Positions 6,184-10,306 of a DNA stretch of 10,306 nucleotides are shown here, piece by piece. This DNA comes from Pseudomonadota bacterium (GTDB lineage Bacteria > Pseudomonadota > Alphaproteobacteria > Caulobacterales > Caulobacteraceae). The stretch lies in assembly GCA_023416055.1 (NCBI GenBank), contig JAEZIH010000192.1, forward strand, positions 1 through 10,306. Direction: 5' to 3'. The first letter of the stretch is position 1; each line of letters begins with the position of its first letter. Below the pieces are notes generated by a model. That model saw only the letters and a list, made by a program, of their open reading frames with translations. It was not told where the DNA came from and searched no databases. A program made the translations under genes and the position numbers.

Positions 6184-6957
6184 TCAGCCCAACCTGAAGA
6201 CGGTCCTGAACGAGATGCGCCGGACAGGGACAGGCTGGGTCCGGTCCTCGGCGCGCACCCGCGCGCGTCGGGCGGCGTCCAGCGTGGCCTTGCCGAAGCG
6301 GCCGTCATGCGGGTGCTCCATCTCGATGACGCAGTCCCGCAGGCTGCCCTCCTCCGTGGTCAGGCAGGTGGTGACGGCGAAGCCGCTGGCGTAACGCGTA
6401 GAGGGATAGCGTGGCCGCGGCGCGCGCTCCCAGAGCACCCCGCCGGTGAGCCCCGATGCGCCGATCGCCTCGAGCTCCGCATCGCGCGGATCGACCAGCG
6501 GCCGCTCGCAGGCGGTCAGGGCCTCGTCGACTGCGCTGGCCGAGGCAGGCAGTTCCACGTCGAAGCGCAGGTTGCGGCCGTCCCCGGCCCCGCCCGGGAC
6601 CGTCACCTTCAGCGCGCCGCCCAGGCGGAACTCCCGTGCGAGCGGAGCGGGGAAGTCGCCGACCACCACGGTGCTCTCGGTCGTGGCGTTCCACATCGTC
6701 TGACGGGGCGCTTCGTCGCGGAAGGCGAGTTCGAGCATGCGGCGATCCTCTCGCGAGGGCGGCAGGCCGGCGATCACCACGTTGAAGGACTCGTCGATGC
6801 AGCGGAAGGCGACGCTGAGTCCGTTGTCGAAGGTGGTGTAGGCCAGAACGGTCTTCCTCGCCGGATCGCGGCTGACGTCCCAGTCTTCCGCGGACTCTTG
6901 GGCGAGAGCCGGCAGGGCGATGACAGAGACGGTCAGCAGGATGAGGGCGCGTTTCAT
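6184..6957 (-). CDS. Secreted protein with TonB C-terminal-like domain
   Basis: The 257-residue product has a Sec signal peptide, MKRALILLTVSVIALPALA, with likely cleavage before Gln20, so it should be periplasmic. Residues 20-165 form a region I do not recognise, with TTFDNGLSVAFRC and several beta-strand-like stretches. Residues about 170-257 resemble the TonB C-terminal fold: a PRPRYPSTRYASGFAVTTCLT opening, SLRDCVIEMEHP, then FGKATLDAARRARV. Real TonB proteins have an uncleaved membrane anchor and a Pro-rich spacer; both are absent, so this is probably not an energy transducer. It may instead bind an envelope partner. Cys53, Cys150, Cys198 and Cys209 could form disulfides. The ATG at 6957 has only a weak GGGA upstream; the frame runs back to 7113 but without a signal sequence. 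It follows the DUF1453-type gene on the same strand after 70 bases. Confidence 0.85.
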   Translation of the reverse strand: MKRALILLTVSVIALPALAQESAEDWDVSRDPARKTVLAYTTFDNGLSVAFRCIDESFNVVIAGLPPSREDRRMLELAFRDEAPRQTMWNATTESTVVVGDFPAPLAREFRLGGALKVTVPGGAGDGRNLRFDVELPASASAVDEALTACERPLVDPRDAELEAIGASGLTGGVLWERAPRPRYPSTRYASGFAVTTCLTTEEGSLRDCVIEMEHPHDGRFGKATLDAARRARVRAEDRTQPVPVRRISFRTVFRLG

Positions 6958-7027
6958 TATACAATCCCGACGGGAACAGTCCGGTGGCGTGCGGGAAGCC
7001 GGCCCGGCCGTCAAGCGGCACGGCGAC

Positions 7028-7558
7028 TCAGTCGACCTGAAGGTGGCCGTCGGGCTGGCCGGCCTGGATGCGGCGGGCGCGGATGAAAATTTCGATGCGC
7101 TGGGAAAGTACAAGGCCGACGGCCAGCAGCATGAAGGCGTCCTGCACGGCGAGGACGTTCAGACCCCATTCGGCGGCGTGCGGCTCAAGCACCGCGCGCA
7201 GGCCCTGACGGCCGAGCAGCAGGACTACGATCAGGATCATGCCGAGGGGCGAGGACTGGGCCTTCAGGGTCCCGTCGGGATCCTTGTGGATGACGACCAT
7301 CCGGCCCCGCTGCCAGCCGAGCAGGGCGCCCAGCACGAGGCCGCCGGCCAGCATGGCCCAGTCGGCCGGGCCGAACACCGTATGGTCGGGATCGAAGGTG
7401 ATCGTCGCCCACAGGCCGAGGCAGATCATGGCCACGACGATCACGGGCACGACCCACATCCAGCGCAGGCGCAGGGTGCGCGGCCGCCGGTTGCGCATCA
7501 GCACCAGCGGAAACATCACCGCCACCACGATGAGCGGAATCAACTGTTCGGTCGACAT
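7028..7558 (-). CDS. DUF1453/CcdC-like membrane protein
   Basis: The 176-residue product is an integral membrane protein with five predicted helices, at about residues 5-21, 34-52, 67-82, 104-118 and 136-152. A basic RNRRPRTLRLRW loop follows the first helix. Between helices 3 and 4 sits GWQRGRMVVIHKDPDGTLKAQSSPLG. The RPR..RLR motif, the central R-x-x-x-I-x-x-DPDGTL stretch and the length fit the DUF1453 (CcdC-like) family. Bacillus CcdC is associated with cytochrome c biogenesis genes, but no such genes are here, so the role is open. I chose the ATG at 7558; the TTG just before it is unlikely, and the ribosome binding site is weak (GGGGG about ten bases upstream). It is divergent from the S41 peptidase gene. 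Confidence 0.85.
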   Translation of the reverse strand: MSTEQLIPLIVVAVMFPLVLMRNRRPRTLRLRWMWVVPVIVVAMICLGLWATITFDPDHTVFGPADWAMLAGGLVLGALLGWQRGRMVVIHKDPDGTLKAQSSPLGMILIVVLLLGRQGLRAVLEPHAAEWGLNVLAVQDAFMLLAVGLVLSQRIEIFIRARRIQAGQPDGHLQVD

Positions 7559-7571
7559 CAAGGAAGCCCCC

Positions 7572-7595
7572 GTTCGCCCCGCCTCGGGCGCGAAC
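7572..7595. repeat. Imperfect inverted repeat in a divergent intergenic region
   Basis: GTTCGC and GCGAAC flank an inner CCC/GGG pairing with one bulged base, giving a hairpin of about nine pairs in 24 bases. The adjacent CCTGTCGAAGG resembles the dispersed GTTCGCCC...GTCGAAGGGC repeats common in Caulobacter and sphingomonad genomes, so this may be a decayed copy. It also lies in the untranslated leader of the DUF1453-type gene, where it could affect its translation. Confidence 0.35.
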
Positions 7596-7668
7596 CTGTC
7601 GAAGGTTTAACCCGTACCGCGCATCCGTAAAGCCGCGTCGTCACCTCCTGAGCGACAGGGAGACGACG

Positions 7669-8709
7669 ATGAAGACGAGACATCTGTTCAGCGCGGTCAT
7701 AGGGGCGGTGCTGCTGTCCTGCCAGGGACCGGCGGCGGTGCTGGCCCGGGAGCCGGCGCCCGGCGCGGCCCCGGCCACGCCGCAGGCGGCGATCACCGCG
7801 GCGCACAGGGCGTGGGCCCTGGACGTGCTGGACCGGCGGCTGGCCCACTATGTGATGGTCGATCGCATTCCGGCCATCCGCGCGCGGCTGCAGGCGCGGC
7901 GCGAGGCCCTGATGGCCCTGACCGATCCCGAGGCCTTCCGCGCGGCCCTGAACGCCGAGCTGCTGGCGGTCTCGGGCGACAAGCATCTGCAGGTGTGGAT
8001 CGAGGGGCGCAGCCGCGACGAGGTCGAGGCGGCCGGCGAGCGACCGACGATGGAGCAGCTGGCCGCGGACGAGGCGGCGAACGGCTGGGGCCTGCGCGAG
8101 GCGCGGGTGCTGGACGGCGGCGTCGCCTATCTGAACCTGGCCTCGTTCAGCGGCCATCCCGACTCTCCGGCGGCGATCGATGCGGTCATGGAGCGACTGG
8201 CCGGCGCCCGCGCCCTGGCGCTGGACCTGCGCGAGAACCTGGGCGGCGGCGAGCCGTCGCTGCGCCAGCTGATGGGGCATCTGGCGCCCGAGCCGATGCG
8301 GCTGGAGGACATCCAGTTCCGACGCTGCCGGCCGAACCCCGACGATCCCGAGGACTGCATCGCCGACGGCCGCGACACGGTCGAGCGGTACGCCCATGCC
8401 GTCGCCGCCCCGGCCTTTCCGGACCAGCCGATACTGGTGCTGGTGGGCCCCGGCACGTTCTCGGCGGCGGAGGCGGTCGCCTATGACCTGCAGGCGACGG
8501 GCCGTGCGGTGGTGATCGGCGAGACCACCGGCGGCGGGGCCAATCCCTCGATCGCCATGGATCTGGGGCCGTGGTTCACCGTCATCATGCCCATCGGCGA
8601 GGCGCGGCATCCCGTGACCGGAACCAACTGGGAAGGCGTGGGGGTGAAGCCGGACGTGGCCGTGCCGGCGGAGCGGGCGCTGGAGGAGGCGCTGCGGCGG
8701 CTGGGCTAG
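7669..8709 (+). CDS. Secreted S41 family peptidase (IRBP/tricorn-like core)
   Basis: This is a probable periplasmic serine protease of the C-terminal processing peptidase clan. The 346-residue product has a signal peptide with likely cleavage after PAAVLA (26); LLSC at 15-18 is a poor lipobox. A helical N-terminal region (about 38-105) ends at GDKHLQVW, the conserved Asp-x-His turn of the family. The catalytic core starts near 150 with GGVAYLNLASF, then ALALDLRENLGGGEPSL (183-198). The predicted nucleophile is Ser265 in GPGTFSAAEAVAYDL, followed by GRAVVIGETTGGGA (278-291) with Glu285. The end, TNWEGVGVKPDVAVPAERAL, is a family hallmark. The usual PDZ domain of CtpA/Prc is missing, which fits the IRBP-like branch. 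AGGGAG lies eight bases before the ATG. Its stop shares CTAG with the convergent hydrolase gene. The substrate is unknown. Confidence 0.93.
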   Translation: MKTRHLFSAVIGAVLLSCQGPAAVLAREPAPGAAPATPQAAITAAHRAWALDVLDRRLAHYVMVDRIPAIRARLQARREALMALTDPEAFRAALNAELLAVSGDKHLQVWIEGRSRDEVEAAGERPTMEQLAADEAANGWGLREARVLDGGVAYLNLASFSGHPDSPAAIDAVMERLAGARALALDLRENLGGGEPSLRQLMGHLAPEPMRLEDIQFRRCRPNPDDPEDCIADGRDTVERYAHAVAAPAFPDQPILVLVGPGTFSAAEAVAYDLQATGRAVVIGETTGGGANPSIAMDLGPWFTVIMPIGEARHPVTGTNWEGVGVKPDVAVPAERALEEALRRLG

Positions 8710-9713
8710 GCCGGCCCCACCGTCTGTTCGATGGCGCCGAAGATGGAGTGGTGGGCGTCGTCGAGCATCTCGATGCGCACCGTGTCGCCGTGCTTGAGGA
8801 AGGGGGTCTCGGGCTTGCCGCGCAGGATGGTCTCCACCGTCCGCACTTCGGCGATGCAGGAGTAGCCCAAGCCGCCCTCACTGACCGGCTTGCCGGGGCC
8901 GCCGTCGGCGTCGCGGTTGGAGACGGTGCCCGAGCCGATGATCGAGCCGGCGACGAGGCTGCGCGTCTTGGCGAGGTGGGCGACCAGGGTCCCGAAATCG
9001 AAGGTCATGTCGACGCCGGCGTCGGCCTTGCCGAAGTCCAGGCCGTTGAGCTGGACGGTCAGCTCGCCGTGCAGCTTGCCGTCCTTCCAGCGGTCGCCGA
9101 GGGCCCCGGGGGTGACGAAGACCGGCGACAGGGCCGAGGCGGGCTTGGACTGGACGAAGCCGAAGCCCTTGGCCAGTTCGGCCGGGATCAGGTTGCGCAG
9201 CGAGACGTCGTTGACCAGGCCGACCAGGCGGATGTGCGACAGGGCCTCCTCGCGGCTCACGCCCTGGGGCACGTCGCCGGTGACGACGACCACCTCCGCC
9301 TCGAGGTCGCAGCCCCAGGCCTCGTCCTTCAGCGGAATCGGGTCGCGCGGGGCGAGGAAGTTGTCGGAGCCGCCCTGGTACATCAGCGGGTCGGTCCAGA
9401 AGCTCTCGGGCATTTCGGCGCCGCGCGCCTGCCGCACGAGGGCGACGTGGTTCACATAGGCCGAGCCGTCGGCCCACTGATAGGCGCGGGGCAGGGGCGA
9501 GGCGGCCTCGCGCTCGTGGAAGCGGCCGCGCGGCACGGCGCCGTGTTCGAGGCTTTCCGCCAGCGCCCTCAGCTGCGGCTCAACCCGCTCCCAGTCGTCC
9601 AGCGCCGCCTGCAGCGTCGGGGCGATGAGGAAGGCGTCGGTGAACCAGGCGAGATCGTTGGAGACGACGACGAGGCGGCCGTCACGGCCGTGCTTGAGAG
9701 AGGCGAGTTTCAT
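8706..9713 (-). CDS. Fumarylacetoacetate hydrolase family protein
   Basis: The likely reaction is hydrolysis of 4-fumarylacetoacetate to fumarate and acetoacetate, the last step of tyrosine degradation. The 335-residue product has an N-terminal cap region (1-85) and a FAH fold from about 86. Asp117 (GGSDNF), Glu138 and Glu140 (CDLEAEVVVV) and Asp169 (LVNDVS) fit the metal-binding set of mouse FAH (Asp126, Glu199, Glu201, Asp233). GFGFVQSKPASALSPVFVTP and GSGTVSN are further family blocks. It is shorter than eukaryotic FAH (about 420) but of the size of two-domain bacterial forms. HppD elsewhere in the window supports the tyrosine role, although the FAH superfamily also includes acylpyruvases and hydratases. 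The ATG at 9713 has only GGGGG nearby as a binding site. An unknown His-rich gene lies 46 bases upstream on the same strand. Confidence 0.93.
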   Translation of the reverse strand: MKLASLKHGRDGRLVVVSNDLAWFTDAFLIAPTLQAALDDWERVEPQLRALAESLEHGAVPRGRFHEREAASPLPRAYQWADGSAYVNHVALVRQARGAEMPESFWTDPLMYQGGSDNFLAPRDPIPLKDEAWGCDLEAEVVVVTGDVPQGVSREEALSHIRLVGLVNDVSLRNLIPAELAKGFGFVQSKPASALSPVFVTPGALGDRWKDGKLHGELTVQLNGLDFGKADAGVDMTFDFGTLVAHLAKTRSLVAGSIIGSGTVSNRDADGGPGKPVSEGGLGYSCIAEVRTVETILRGKPETPFLKHGDTVRIEMLDDAHHSIFGAIEQTVGPA

Positions 9714-9759
9714 GCCCCCGGCTTAAGCGGTTTCCTCGCGCGGGGGAACAGGGGCGGCG

Positions 9760-10306
9760 TCAGTGGTCGCCGCCGTGGCTGAGGCGGGGGCGCGCCTCGC
9801 CGGGATTGCACAGCTCGGCGACCACGGCGCGCATCTCGGCCTCCCGCAGGGAGCGGTGCCGCCAGTGGTCGTTGAAGTCGGAGACGGCGAGGCGCAGGGC
9901 GCGGTTGCGCTCCTTTGCGGTCATGGCCCGCCTGTCTTGATCGGGCGTGTGGGGCGGATGCGCGGCGCCGCCGGCGTGGACCGAGACGATGGTGACGTTG
10001 CCGGAGGCCGCGGGAGCGGCGGGGGCATGGTTGTCGTGGCCGTCGTCGGAGTCGTGACCGCCGTCGTGGCCGTGCTCGTGGCTGGAAGGATGATCGTTGT
10101 GGTGGTGCGGGTCGGACGCCACGCCGTCGATCGCCTTCTTCAGGTCCTCGACGCGGGGGGACAGGCCGCCGCAGAAGGTCAGGGTCTTGCCCAGCCGGGC
10201 GCGGATCACGCGGTCGAGGTGGGCGGCGCGGGCGGGCAGCGATTCGGTGTCGGCCTTCATGGCGGACTTGGCGGCGTCGTTGACCGCCTCCCAGATCGCC
10301 CCGGCG
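9760..10306 (-). CDS. Histidine-rich protein of unknown function (probably partial at its N-terminus)
   Basis: From the ATG at 10260 the product has 166 residues, but the frame stays open to the window edge, reading AGAIWEAVNDAAKSA before that Met. No Shine-Dalgarno precedes the ATG, so the true start is probably outside. An Arg/Leu-rich helical part (1-50, counted from that Met) is followed by a hydrophilic stretch at 51-79 with ten His among Asp, Gly and Ser. Then comes an Ala/Pro-rich segment (80-110) and a second helical part (112-152) with AKERNRALRLAVSDFNDHW. Two Cys residues (30 and 151) lie in the flanking parts. The His/Asp stretch resembles metal-binding linkers of zinc, nickel or cobalt handling proteins, but there are no transmembrane helices and no recognised domain. 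Its stop is 46 bases before the fumarylacetoacetate hydrolase start, so the two may be co-transcribed. Confidence 0.65.
   Translation of the reverse strand, partial: AGAIWEAVNDAAKSAMKADTESLPARAAHLDRVIRARLGKTLTFCGGLSPRVEDLKKAIDGVASDPHHHNDHPSSHEHGHDGGHDSDDGHDNHAPAAPAASGNVTIVSVHAGGAAHPPHTPDQDRRAMTAKERNRALRLAVSDFNDHWRHRSLREAEMRAVVAELCNPGEARPRLSHGGDH

Noticed and set aside
7558..8610. A minus-strand open frame of 350 codons opposite the S41 peptidase gene
   Set aside because: The peptidase has a good ribosome binding site, signal peptide and catalytic motifs; the antisense product is an Arg/Gly/Gln-rich shadow.
8571..9782. A plus-strand open frame of 403 codons opposite the hydrolase gene
   Set aside because: It is antisense to clear FAH family motifs and has no recognisable domain.

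Overview
The window is a GC-rich (roughly two-thirds G+C), densely coded chromosomal segment of an alphaproteobacterium. The protein types and the Shine-Dalgarno and codon style fit Caulobacterales, most likely a Brevundimonas- or Caulobacter-like organism. That placement is inference from style and gene content; no marker gene proves it. There are no insertion sequences, integrases, phage genes, CRISPR arrays or rRNA genes. I support eleven nearly certain or likely protein genes, one partial gene at each window edge, and one tRNA.

Left part (1-5519, all minus strand). Read in transcription order from the right, the genes are: a Bcr/CflA-type MFS exporter; an M1 metallopeptidase related to leukotriene A4 hydrolase with a lipoprotein signal; a 70-residue protein resembling DUF6894; a 79-residue single-pass membrane protein; a DUF6766-type two-helix membrane protein; and hppD (4-hydroxyphenylpyruvate dioxygenase). 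The start of a further gene overlaps the hppD stop and leaves the window. Spacings of 33 to 88 bases allow several transcription units. The three small proteins form a compact set just upstream of hppD.

Middle part (5520-7560). A 122-base divergent region separates the MFS gene from a plus-strand arsC (arsenate reductase) that has all its catalytic residues. The arsC stop lies 7 bases from the 3' end of a convergent class II tRNA-Leu(CAA). Beyond it on the minus strand are a secreted protein with a TonB-C-terminal-like domain and a five-helix membrane protein of the DUF1453/CcdC type.

Right part (7561-10306). A plus-strand secreted S41-family peptidase without a PDZ domain runs tail to tail into a minus-strand fumarylacetoacetate hydrolase family gene, the two stop codons sharing one CTAG. 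Behind that gene is a minus-strand protein of unknown function with a striking histidine/aspartate-rich linker, which stays open to the right edge.

Functionally, the clearest link is tyrosine/phenylalanine catabolism. HppD makes homogentisate, and a fumarylacetoacetate hydrolase performs the last step of that pathway. The two genes are about 7.5 kb apart and the intermediate enzymes (HmgA, MaiA) are not in the window. The rest is ordinary housekeeping and envelope content. I see no convincing undescribed multi-gene system; the items most worth a second look are the His-rich protein, the TonB-like secreted protein and the small-protein cluster next to hppD.
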